Below, in pieces: positions 6,654 to 12,639 of a stretch of 13,749 bases of DNA. The DNA is from Prevotella sp. CAG:1092 (GTDB taxonomy: Bacteria > Bacteroidota > Bacteroidia > Bacteroidales > Bacteroidaceae). Both the position numbers and the translations under genes were made by a program. The stretch covers positions 1 to 13,749 of the forward strand of contig HF994184.1 in the NCBI GenBank assembly GCA_000436915.1. Direction: 5' to 3'. The first letter of the stretch is position 1. Each line of letters opens with the position of its first letter. The notes beneath the pieces are model-generated. The model ran no database searches. It worked only from the letters and a program-made list of their open reading frames with translations, and was not told the DNA's origin.

Positions 6654-6923
6654 TTACTTGCGGAGGCCGAGGGCCTTGATGATAGCACGATAGCGATTGA
6701 TGTCGCGATCGTAGAGGTAATTGAGCAATGCACGGCGCTTTCCTACCAGCTGTGTCAAAGAACGTGTGGTAGTATAATCTTTACGGTGCTTCTTAACGTG
6801 CTCCGTCAAATGGGCAATACGGTATGAGAACAATGCTATCTGGCTCTCAGCTGAACCAGTATCAGAGTTAGACTTTCCGTACTTACCAAAGATCTCTTCT
6901 TTTTTTGCCTTGTCTAAATACAT
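6654..6923 (-). CDS. rpsO: Small ribosomal subunit protein S15
   Basis: The 89-residue protein has the normal S15 length and motifs: S-D-T-G-S-A-E-S-Q-I at about 20-29 and L-T-E-H-V-K-K-H-R-K-D at about 39-49. The C-terminal helix hairpin carries L-V-G-K-R-R-A-L-L-N-Y-L, then I-K-A-L-G-L-R-K at the end. S15 binds 16S rRNA helices 20-22 and is a primary assembly protein of the 30S platform. I start it at the ATG at 6923 (M-Y-L-D). An upstream in-frame ATG at 6956 would add 11 residues but lies 12 bases downstream of the -7 element, in the expected 5' untranslated leader. The gene is monocistronic, with its own promoter and terminator. The long leader could carry S15 autoregulation, known in other bacteria, but I see no proven structure. 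Confidence 0.97.
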   Translation of the reverse strand: MYLDKAKKEEIFGKYGKSNSDTGSAESQIALFSYRIAHLTEHVKKHRKDYTTTRSLTQLVGKRRALLNYLYDRDINRYRAIIKALGLRK

Positions 6924-6967
6924 AGCTTTTTTGTAAATAATTAATAATGTTTGCACAAATGCGGATG

Positions 6968-6998
6968 CAAAGTTACAACTTTTTTCTTATTATGGCAA
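6968..6998 (-). promoter_or_regulatory. rpsO promoter, Bacteroidota -33/-7 type
   Basis: On the - strand a TTG (6998-6996) is followed by a 20-base spacer and TAACTTTG (6975-6968). This fits the Bacteroidota sigma factor consensus TTG-N19-21-TAnnTTTG exactly. Transcription would start near 6961, leaving a leader of roughly 35-40 bases before the ATG at 6923. Confidence 0.75.
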
Positions 6999-7018
6999 GA
7001 GTATACAATATTTTTTTG

Positions 7019-7026
7019 TAATTTTG
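7019..7026 (+). promoter_or_regulatory. Probable -7 promoter element of typA/bipA
   Basis: TAATTTTG followed by C matches TAnnTTTG, 24 bases upstream of the ATG at 7051. No TTG is present at the expected upstream spacing. The region where it should lie (about 6996-6999) is the complementary CAA of the divergent rpsO promoter, so the two promoters occupy overlapping DNA. Confidence 0.5.
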
Positions 7027-7050
7027 CACCTGATTTATACATTATATACA

Positions 7051-8853
7051 ATGCAAGACATTAGAAACATAGCAGTTATTGCCCATGTCGACCATGGCAA
7101 GACAACTCTCGTAGACAAGATGATGCTCGCAGGAAAGCTTTTCCGCGACGGTCAGGATAACAGTGGCGAAGTGCTTGATGCCAACGACCTCGAGCGTGAG
7201 AGGGGTATCACAATTCTTTCTAAAAACGTTTCCATCAATTGGAAAGGTACTAAAATTAATATTCTTGATACTCCTGGACACTCTGACTTCGGTGGTGAGG
7301 TAGAACGTGTGCTTAACATGGCAGACGGATGCCTTTTGCTCGTCGACGCTTTCGAAGGTCCTATGCCTCAGACCCGCTTCGTGTTGCAGAAAGCTTTGCA
7401 GCTTGGATTGAAGCCTATCGTGGTTGTCAACAAGGTAGACAAGCCTAACTGTCGTCCAGAGGAGGTATATGAAATGGTCTTCGACCTCATGTTCTCTCTT
7501 AATGCTACAGAAGATCAGCTCGATTTCCCTGTAGTTTATGGTTCAGCTAAAAATGGCTGGATGGCTGAGGAGTGGAATCAGCCTACTGACAATATCGACT
7601 ATCTTCTCGACAAGATAGTTGAGGTTATCCCTGCCCCTAAGCAGCTTGAGGGTACTCCTCAGATGCTTATCACATCTCTCGACTATAGTAACTACACTGG
7701 TCGTATCGCCGTAGGTCGTGTTCATCGTGGTGTACTCAAGGATGGTATGAATGTTACTATCTGCCATCGCGACGGATCTATGGAGAAGACTAAGATTAAG
7801 GAACTTCATACCTTCGAGGGTATGGGACATAAGAAGACTGACAGCGTAGAGTCTGGCGATATTTGTGCTGTTATCGGTTTGGAGAAGTTTGAGATTGGTG
7901 ACACCATCTGCGACTACGACAATCCTGAAGCATTGCCTCCTATCGCTATCGATGAGCCTACCATGAGCATGCTCTTCACTATCAACGACAGTCCATTCTT
8001 CGGTAAGGAGGGTAAATATTGTACTTCACGCCACATCCAGGAGCGTTTGGACAAGGAGTTGGAGAAGAATCTTGCGCTTCGCGTTCGTCCTTTCGAGGAT
8101 TGTACTGATAAGTGGATTGTTAGCGGACGTGGTGTGCTCCACCTCTCTGTGCTTATCGAGACTATGCGTCGTGAGGGCTATGAGCTTCAGGTTGGTCAGC
8201 CACAGGTTATTTACAAGACTATCGATGGTGTTAAGTGTGAGCCTATTGAGGAACTCACAATCAATGTGCCTGAGGAGTTTGCAAGCAAGATGATTGATAT
8301 GGTGACACGCCGTAAGGGTGAGATGACATCTATGGAAAGCCAGGCTGACCGTGTGAACATTGAGTTCGAGATTCCTTCACGTGGTATCATCGGTTTGCGT
8401 ACTAATGTGCTTACTGCTTCACAGGGTGAGGCTATCATGGCACACCGTTTCAAAGACTATCAGCCTTACAAGGGTGAGATTCAGCGTCGTACCAATGGTT
8501 CGATGATAGCTCTCGAAACCGGTACATCATATGCTTATGCTATCGACAAGCTTCAGGACCGTGGTAAGTTCTTCATCGATCCAGGTGATGAGGTTTATGC
8601 TGGCGAGGTAGTGGGCGAGCATGTTCACGAAAACGACCTTGTAATCAACGTTACTAAGGCTAAGCAGCTTACCAACGTTCGTGCTTCTGGTTCTGACGAG
8701 AAGGCACGCGTTATACCTAAGACTGTGATGAGTCTTGAGGAATGTCTTGAGTATATCAAGGGCGACGAGCTCGTAGAGGTTACTCCAAAGAGCATGCGTA
8801 TGCGCAAGATTATTCTCGATCACCTCGAGCGTAAGAGAGCAAACAAGGAATAA
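7051..8853 (+). CDS. typA: Ribosome-associated translational GTPase BipA/TypA
   Basis: The 600-residue protein is full length for BipA. The GTPase signature is intact: G1 A-H-V-D-H-G-K-T (11-18), G2 R-G-I-T (51-54), G3 D-T-P-G-H (73-77), G4 N-K-V-D (127-130) and G5 S-A-K (165-167). After it come the beta-barrel domain II (L-D-Y-S-N-Y-T-G-R-I-A-V-G-R), EF-G-like domains III and V (including R-R-K-G-E-M and S-R-G-I-I-G-L-R) and the BipA-specific C-terminal domain with N-V-R-A-S-G-S-D-E. BipA binds the 70S ribosome at the EF-G site and assists 50S assembly, mainly in stress or cold. I chose the ATG at 7051. An in-frame TTG at 7024 would add 9 residues but is part of the promoter. It is divergent from rpsO, and its codon use looks more G+C-rich and ordered than the lipoprotein block. 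Confidence 0.97.
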   Translation: MQDIRNIAVIAHVDHGKTTLVDKMMLAGKLFRDGQDNSGEVLDANDLERERGITILSKNVSINWKGTKINILDTPGHSDFGGEVERVLNMADGCLLLVDAFEGPMPQTRFVLQKALQLGLKPIVVVNKVDKPNCRPEEVYEMVFDLMFSLNATEDQLDFPVVYGSAKNGWMAEEWNQPTDNIDYLLDKIVEVIPAPKQLEGTPQMLITSLDYSNYTGRIAVGRVHRGVLKDGMNVTICHRDGSMEKTKIKELHTFEGMGHKKTDSVESGDICAVIGLEKFEIGDTICDYDNPEALPPIAIDEPTMSMLFTINDSPFFGKEGKYCTSRHIQERLDKELEKNLALRVRPFEDCTDKWIVSGRGVLHLSVLIETMRREGYELQVGQPQVIYKTIDGVKCEPIEELTINVPEEFASKMIDMVTRRKGEMTSMESQADRVNIEFEIPSRGIIGLRTNVLTASQGEAIMAHRFKDYQPYKGEIQRRTNGSMIALETGTSYAYAIDKLQDRGKFFIDPGDEVYAGEVVGEHVHENDLVINVTKAKQLTNVRASGSDEKARVIPKTVMSLEECLEYIKGDELVEVTPKSMRMRKIILDHLERKRANKE

Positions 8854-8864
8854 TTCCTATACAT

Positions 8865-8898
8865 AAGGAGGAAGTTAAATAGAACTTCCTCCTTTTTT
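8865..8898 (+). terminator. Intrinsic terminator of typA
   Basis: AAGGAGGAAGTT (8865-8876) pairs perfectly with AACTTCCTCCTT (8883-8894) across a 6-base loop, followed by more T residues. It starts 11 bases after the typA stop codon. Confidence 0.9.
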
Positions 8899-8953
8899 AT
8901 ATATACATATTTATATATATATACCTTATATTATATATACATATTTATATATA
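8897..8953. repeat. Low-complexity AT direct repeat, two copies
   Basis: A 23-base sequence (TTATATATACATATTTATAT plus ATA) at 8897-8919 recurs identically at 8931-8953, 34 bases apart. The whole stretch is alternating A/T. It lies between the typA terminator and the transporter gene at 9010. Slippage is the simplest origin. I see no gene in it. Confidence 0.7.
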
Positions 8954-9009
8954 CTAACAATTTTGAGTTCTCACTATCTCTAACTCCCCTAAATAAAAAC
9001 ATCTGTATT

Positions 9010-9972
9010 ATGGCTTTGTGGAGATTCTTTCGTAGATTTGCGTTGCCTTGCTCACTTGTGTTAGGAGCTGTAGGCTATTTTGTGTTTGCTAATGTTCCCT
9101 TTCTCGAGCCTATAGGTGATGCTGTAGGTCCACATCTTATATCTCTCATGCCGATAGTGCTATTTGCTTTACTCTATGTAACCTTCTGTAAGATAGAGAT
9201 TAAGGAAATGCGCCCTCAAAAATGGCATTTTATCCTCCAAATTATTCGCACATCTTTAGCAGCTTCTATGGTTGTTGCCATCTATCTTTTTGGAACATCA
9301 TACAATGTTAAGCTTGTGCTTGAGGCTGCTTTTATTTGCTTTATCTGTCCTACAGCAGCTGCCGTGGCTGTGGTGACAGAAAAACTTGGTGGAAGCATTG
9401 GGTCGCTTACCACATATACAGTTATCGCCAACATCTTTACCATGGTTATCATTCCGTTGTTTTTCCCTATGGTAGAGAAAGGTGCCAACGTCACATTCTT
9501 ATATATGAGCATGATGGTGTTTCGCAACGTAACCACGGTGCTTGTAGTTCCATTGCTCTTGGCTTTGCTCAGCCGTAAGTTCTTACCTCGCTTTGTCGAT
9601 AAGGTAAAGAGCATAAAGGATTTAGGATTTTATATGTGGTGTTTTAACCTCACTATCCTTATGGGCGAGACTGTTCGCAACATCATCCATGCTCAAGTTT
9701 CTGGCTATATCTTGGTTCTTTTGCTTATAGTTCCTTTGATAGTATGCCTTGTCCAATTTGCTATTGGCAAAGCCGTTGGTCGCCATTATGGTGCAAGCAT
9801 TAGTGCTGGTCAAGCCCTGGGACAAAAGAACACTATAGTAGCCATCTGGCTAACCCTAACCTTTCTCAACCCACTTGCAGCCGTTGCTCCCGGAGCCTAT
9901 GTCGTTTGGCAAAACCTCGTCAATGGTTGGCAACTATGGTATAAAGAGAAGTATGGTAAGCTGAAGTGGTAA
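9010..9972 (+). CDS. BASS-like (bile acid:sodium symporter superfamily) membrane transporter
   Basis: The 320-residue protein is almost entirely hydrophobic, with about nine or ten membrane segments. Two regions recall the BASS fold's crossed, broken helices: C-P-T-A-A-A-V-A-V-V-T-E (about 114-125), and, near the C-terminus, a G-Q-A-L-G-Q-K-N-T segment followed by P-x-x-A-V-A-P-G-A-Y-x-x-W-Q-N. In BASS proteins these regions hold the Na+ and substrate sites (E-x-G-x-Q-N in the classic form, here A-L-G-Q-K-N). Substrates across the superfamily include bile acids, pyruvate, pantothenate and other organic anions, so the cargo here is open. An auxin efflux carrier-type transporter is the main alternative, with a related fold. 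It is a single-gene unit converging on the uronate operon, with which it shares a strong hairpin. The start has the usual M-A-L-W-R with basic residues before the first helix. Confidence 0.75.
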   Translation: MALWRFFRRFALPCSLVLGAVGYFVFANVPFLEPIGDAVGPHLISLMPIVLFALLYVTFCKIEIKEMRPQKWHFILQIIRTSLAASMVVAIYLFGTSYNVKLVLEAAFICFICPTAAAVAVVTEKLGGSIGSLTTYTVIANIFTMVIIPLFFPMVEKGANVTFLYMSMMVFRNVTTVLVVPLLLALLSRKFLPRFVDKVKSIKDLGFYMWCFNLTILMGETVRNIIHAQVSGYILVLLLIVPLIVCLVQFAIGKAVGRHYGASISAGQALGQKNTIVAIWLTLTFLNPLAAVAPGAYVVWQNLVNGWQLWYKEKYGKLKW

Positions 9973-9988
9973 GACTTTGAAATGAAAT

Positions 9989-10030
9989 CTCCCCCATTCT
10001 TTCAACGAGGAAAGAATGGGGGAGTATTTT
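9989..10030. terminator. Strong hairpin terminator between convergent genes
   Basis: CTCCCCCATTCTTTC (9989-10003) pairs perfectly with GAAAGAATGGGGGAG (10010-10024) across a 6-base loop, followed on the + strand by TATTTTATATA. It starts 17 bases after the transporter stop. On the - strand it is followed by ATTTCATTTC, so it probably also ends the exuT-like transcript whose stop is at 10078. Confidence 0.85.
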
Positions 10031-10077
10031 ATATATATAAGATAATGTCTAATTAAAATGATTAGATGTTATCTGGA

Positions 10078-11532
10078 TTAGTCCAATACGATTGGCTTGT
10101 ACTTTGGTACGAGAGTCTTCATTACTGTCCAACCAATGAGGTAAGCAACGGCACAGATGCAGAAGATGATCATGTAGCCTGCAGGCTTACCTTCGAAGCC
10201 CATGAAAGTGAAGGCTTCACCCTGGGTTTCTGCATAGGTGAACAAAGCACCAGAACCCTTGTTGATGAGGAACGAGCCTATACCACCTGCCATAGAACCG
10301 ATACCTGTGATGGTAGCGATAGCTGACTTAGGGAACATATCGCCTGTGGTAGAGAAGATGTTTGCAGACCAAGCCTGGTGTCCTGCGCCTACAAAGCCGA
10401 TGATGATAGCTGGCCACCATGCGCTATACTGTCCCAATGGCTGTGCAAAGAGAGCAAGCATAGGGAAGAAGGCGAAGATCAACATGGCGAGCATACGGCC
10501 CTGATAAGGGTTCATACCCTTCTGCTCAACGAAGAGCTTTGGAAGATAGCCACCGAACATTGACAATACTGTTACGATAGCATAAAGGGTGAAGATAAGT
10601 GCGATACCCATAGAAGAGTCTGAGGTGTAGCCATACTGATCTGAGAAATAAGCTGGAGCCCAGAACAAGAAGAACCACCATACACCATCGGTCATAAACT
10701 TACCGAATACAAACGACCATGTCTGACGATATTTGAAAGCCTGAAGGATGCTCATCTGCTTTTCTTCAGCCTCTTCTTTCTTCTCTGCCTCAGTCTCGTT
10801 TGCCTCGTCCTGGTTTACATAGTTGAGCTCAGCCTCGTTTACATGCTTTGACTGAGCAGGCTTGTCGTAAACGTATATCCAGATACCTGCCCAAATAAAG
10901 CCAAGGGCACCAATGATGATGAATGCCATTTCCCAACCCACAGCCTTAGCGATGAGAGGAATAGTAGCAGGAGCAGCAAGAGCACCTACGCTGGCACCAG
11001 AGTTGAAAATAGATGTAGCGAAAGCACGGTCTTTCTTTGGGAAATATTCTGCTGTAACCTTTATAGCTGCAGGGAAGTTACCTGCCTCACCAAGTGCGAG
11101 GACGCAACGGCAGAACAAGAAAGCATACATGCTGACTGTAGAAATCACGAGGACTGCATCGCCTGTAGCACCAATGAGTGCTTCTTTTGATGAGAAGTCG
11201 CCACCCATCCATCCTTCGGTGAAGATGCCGCAGAATGCATGCAATACAGCACCGAGCGACCAAACGAGGATAGCCCAAAGATAACCCTTCTTTGTGCCCA
11301 TCCAGTCTACGAACTTTCCTGCGACAAGGTTGGCTACTGCATAGAGCAAAGAGAATACAGCGGTGATATTACCATAGATTTCATCGTTCCAATGAAATTC
11401 TGGAGAGATGAAGTCTTTCCATGTAAGAGAGAGAACCTGGCGGTCCATGTAGTTGACGGTGGTTGCAAAGAAAAGCATTGCACACATTACCCAACGCCAG
11501 TTTGTCATTTTTGTTGTTTGTAGCTTTGACAT
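10078..11532 (-). CDS. exuT: ExuT-like hexuronate permease (MFS, anion:cation symporter family)
   Basis: The 484-residue protein is an MFS transporter of the ACS family, closest in pattern to hexuronate permease ExuT. TM1 ends N-Y-M-D-R-Q (27-32). The TM2-3 loop has F-V-D-W-M-G-T-K-K-G-Y (74-84). TM4 has L-A-L-G-E-A-G-N-F-P-A-A-I-K (145-158), followed by E-Y-F-P-K-K-D-R-A (162-170) and F-N-S-G-A-S-V-G-A (176-184). The second half has the G-x-x-H-Q-A-W-S-A-N-I-F-S-T segment typical of the family. It would import galacturonate, glucuronate or a derived keto-uronate with H+. Two features are unusual: a roughly 30-residue extension between TM3 and TM4 (about 103-135), and a very acidic central loop (234-259, Glu/Lys-rich). 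It is the last gene of the operon, 86 bases after kduI. The specific substrate is inferred from context. Confidence 0.85.
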   Translation of the reverse strand: MSKLQTTKMTNWRWVMCAMLFFATTVNYMDRQVLSLTWKDFISPEFHWNDEIYGNITAVFSLLYAVANLVAGKFVDWMGTKKGYLWAILVWSLGAVLHAFCGIFTEGWMGGDFSSKEALIGATGDAVLVISTVSMYAFLFCRCVLALGEAGNFPAAIKVTAEYFPKKDRAFATSIFNSGASVGALAAPATIPLIAKAVGWEMAFIIIGALGFIWAGIWIYVYDKPAQSKHVNEAELNYVNQDEANETEAEKKEEAEEKQMSILQAFKYRQTWSFVFGKFMTDGVWWFFLFWAPAYFSDQYGYTSDSSMGIALIFTLYAIVTVLSMFGGYLPKLFVEQKGMNPYQGRMLAMLIFAFFPMLALFAQPLGQYSAWWPAIIIGFVGAGHQAWSANIFSTTGDMFPKSAIATITGIGSMAGGIGSFLINKGSGALFTYAETQGEAFTFMGFEGKPAGYMIIFCICAVAYLIGWTVMKTLVPKYKPIVLD

Positions 11533-11563
11533 TGTTGTTTTGTAGATTAGGTTTATGGGTGGG

Positions 11564-11592
11564 GGAGCGATGCAGACGAGCTACATCACTCC
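11564..11592 (-). other. Intergenic stem-loop between kduI and exuT
   Basis: On the - strand GGAGTGATGT (11592-11583) pairs with GCATCGCTCC (11573-11564), 10 pairs including two G-U wobbles, around a 9-base loop. No T-run follows, so it is not a clear terminator. It could protect or process the operon mRNA to set the kduI to exuT ratio. It is also a possible leader structure for exuT. Confidence 0.4.
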
Positions 11593-11618
11593 TAACCCCA
11601 AATTATGTTTGTTTTATA

Positions 11619-12596
11619 TTATTTCAAATCAGGAATCTTGATTACCTGCATATCGTTGTAGATAAGGTTCTCGCCAGCCATACCCCAGATAAAGGTATAG
11701 TTGCTTGTACCTGCGGCGCAATGGATAGACCACTCGGGAGCGATAACAGCCTGCTCGTTGTTGAGCCATACTGGACGTGTCTCCTGTGGCTCGCCCATCA
11801 TGTGAAGAATTTTCTGTCCCTGTGGTACATTATAATAAATGTATGTCTCCATACGGCGAGTGTGGGTGTGAGCAGGCATTGTGTTCCATACAGAACCTTC
11901 CTTAAGCTCGGTGATACCCATCTGAAGCTGACATGTTCTAACTCCTGCAACACCATCGATAATCATCTGGTGGATAACACGGTCGTTGCTCTCTTTCAAA
12001 GAACCAGCCTTGATATTGTTAGCTTCCTTAAGAGTAACCTTCTTTGTAGGGAATGACTGATGAGCGCATGCGCTGTTCATATAGAACTTAGCAGGATTAG
12101 CAGGATCTTTGCTTGTGAGAACAATCTCCTTGTTGTTCTTCTCGTCAGCACGACCTACGTAGAGAGCCTCCTGGAAGTCGAGGTCATAGCTCTTGCCGTC
12201 AACAGTTACAGTACCCTTACCACCGATGTTGATGATACCGAGCTCACGGTTGTCGAGCAAACGCTTCTTGTCTGTAGGCTTATCTGTGTAGAGGCAAGCC
12301 AATGATGTGAGCTTGATAGGAGCTGTTGTAGGCTCTGCACCACCGATGAGGAAACGGTCGAACATAGTGTATGTCCAGTTTACTTCGCCTGGAGCAAATA
12401 TCTTTTCGATAGCAAACTCCTTGCGCAAGCGGTCTGTTGTGTAGTGCTTTGCATCTTGTGGGTTGCTGGCATAGCGCACGTTGTAGTTGGTATATGCGTT
12501 TTCTGCCTTTACTTCGTAAGCGCTGTTTTCACAGCATTGTGCTGAAGCCATGAAGGCTGCGAGACACATTGTTGTTGTAATAAAAAGCTTTTTCAT
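11619..12596 (-). CDS. kduI: 5-keto-4-deoxyuronate isomerase (KduI) with signal peptide, predicted periplasmic
   Basis: KduI converts 4-deoxy-L-threo-5-hexosulose uronate (DKI), the open form of unsaturated galacturonate or glucuronate, to 3-deoxy-D-glycero-2,5-hexodiulosonate (DKII). The family match runs from about residue 40 to the end. It includes R-E-L-G-I-I-N-I-G-G (117-126), A-L-Y-V-G (144-148), Y-P/F-P-T-K-K-V-T, W-N-T-M-P-A-H-T-H-T-R-R-M-E (237-250), N-E-Q-A-V-I-A-P-E-W-S-I-H (280-292) and F-I-W-G-M-A-G-E-N. The four Zn ligands of the cupin site are present: His243, His245, Glu250 and His292. The protein has 325 residues, about 45 more than typical KduI. The extra part is a clear type I signal peptide (MKK, hydrophobic 4-15, cleavage after ASA at 19) plus a short Cys-containing segment. 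Most KduI are cytoplasmic, so this one is predicted to act in the periplasm. It starts 43 bases after the upstream gene's stop, in an operon. A start at Met16 would remove the signal, which is the main alternative. Confidence 0.93.
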   Translation of the reverse strand: MKKLFITTTMCLAAFMASAQCCENSAYEVKAENAYTNYNVRYASNPQDAKHYTTDRLRKEFAIEKIFAPGEVNWTYTMFDRFLIGGAEPTTAPIKLTSLACLYTDKPTDKKRLLDNRELGIINIGGKGTVTVDGKSYDLDFQEALYVGRADEKNNKEIVLTSKDPANPAKFYMNSACAHQSFPTKKVTLKEANNIKAGSLKESNDRVIHQMIIDGVAGVRTCQLQMGITELKEGSVWNTMPAHTHTRRMETYIYYNVPQGQKILHMMGEPQETRPVWLNNEQAVIAPEWSIHCAAGTSNYTFIWGMAGENLIYNDMQVIKIPDLK

Positions 12597-12639
12597 ATTT
12601 CGTTTATTATATTATTATCGTTAATAAATAATGTTGATT

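Noticed and set aside
6615..6827. Small + strand reading frame over rpsO
   Set aside because: It is antisense to a certain S15 gene and contains its terminator; no sign of coding.
6924..6956. ATG at 6956 as the rpsO start
   Set aside because: It would add 11 residues absent from S15 proteins; M-Y-L-D at 6923 gives the normal 89 residues.
7024..7050. TTG start for BipA
   Set aside because: It lies within the TAATTTTG element, and the added residues do not belong to the family; M-Q-D-I-R-N at 7051 is the standard start.
8897..8953. CRISPR-like repeats
   Set aside because: Only two copies of AT-alternating DNA with an 11-base gap; no spacer structure and no cas genes.
10913..11284. Long + strand frame inside the permease gene
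   Set aside because: Shadow of the - strand MFS gene, low-complexity translation with no recognisable protein.
11619..12596. KduI homologue as a lipoprotein because of Cys21/Cys22 after the signal
   Set aside because: The residue before Cys21 is Gln, which does not fit a lipobox; ASA|Q is a good type I cleavage site.
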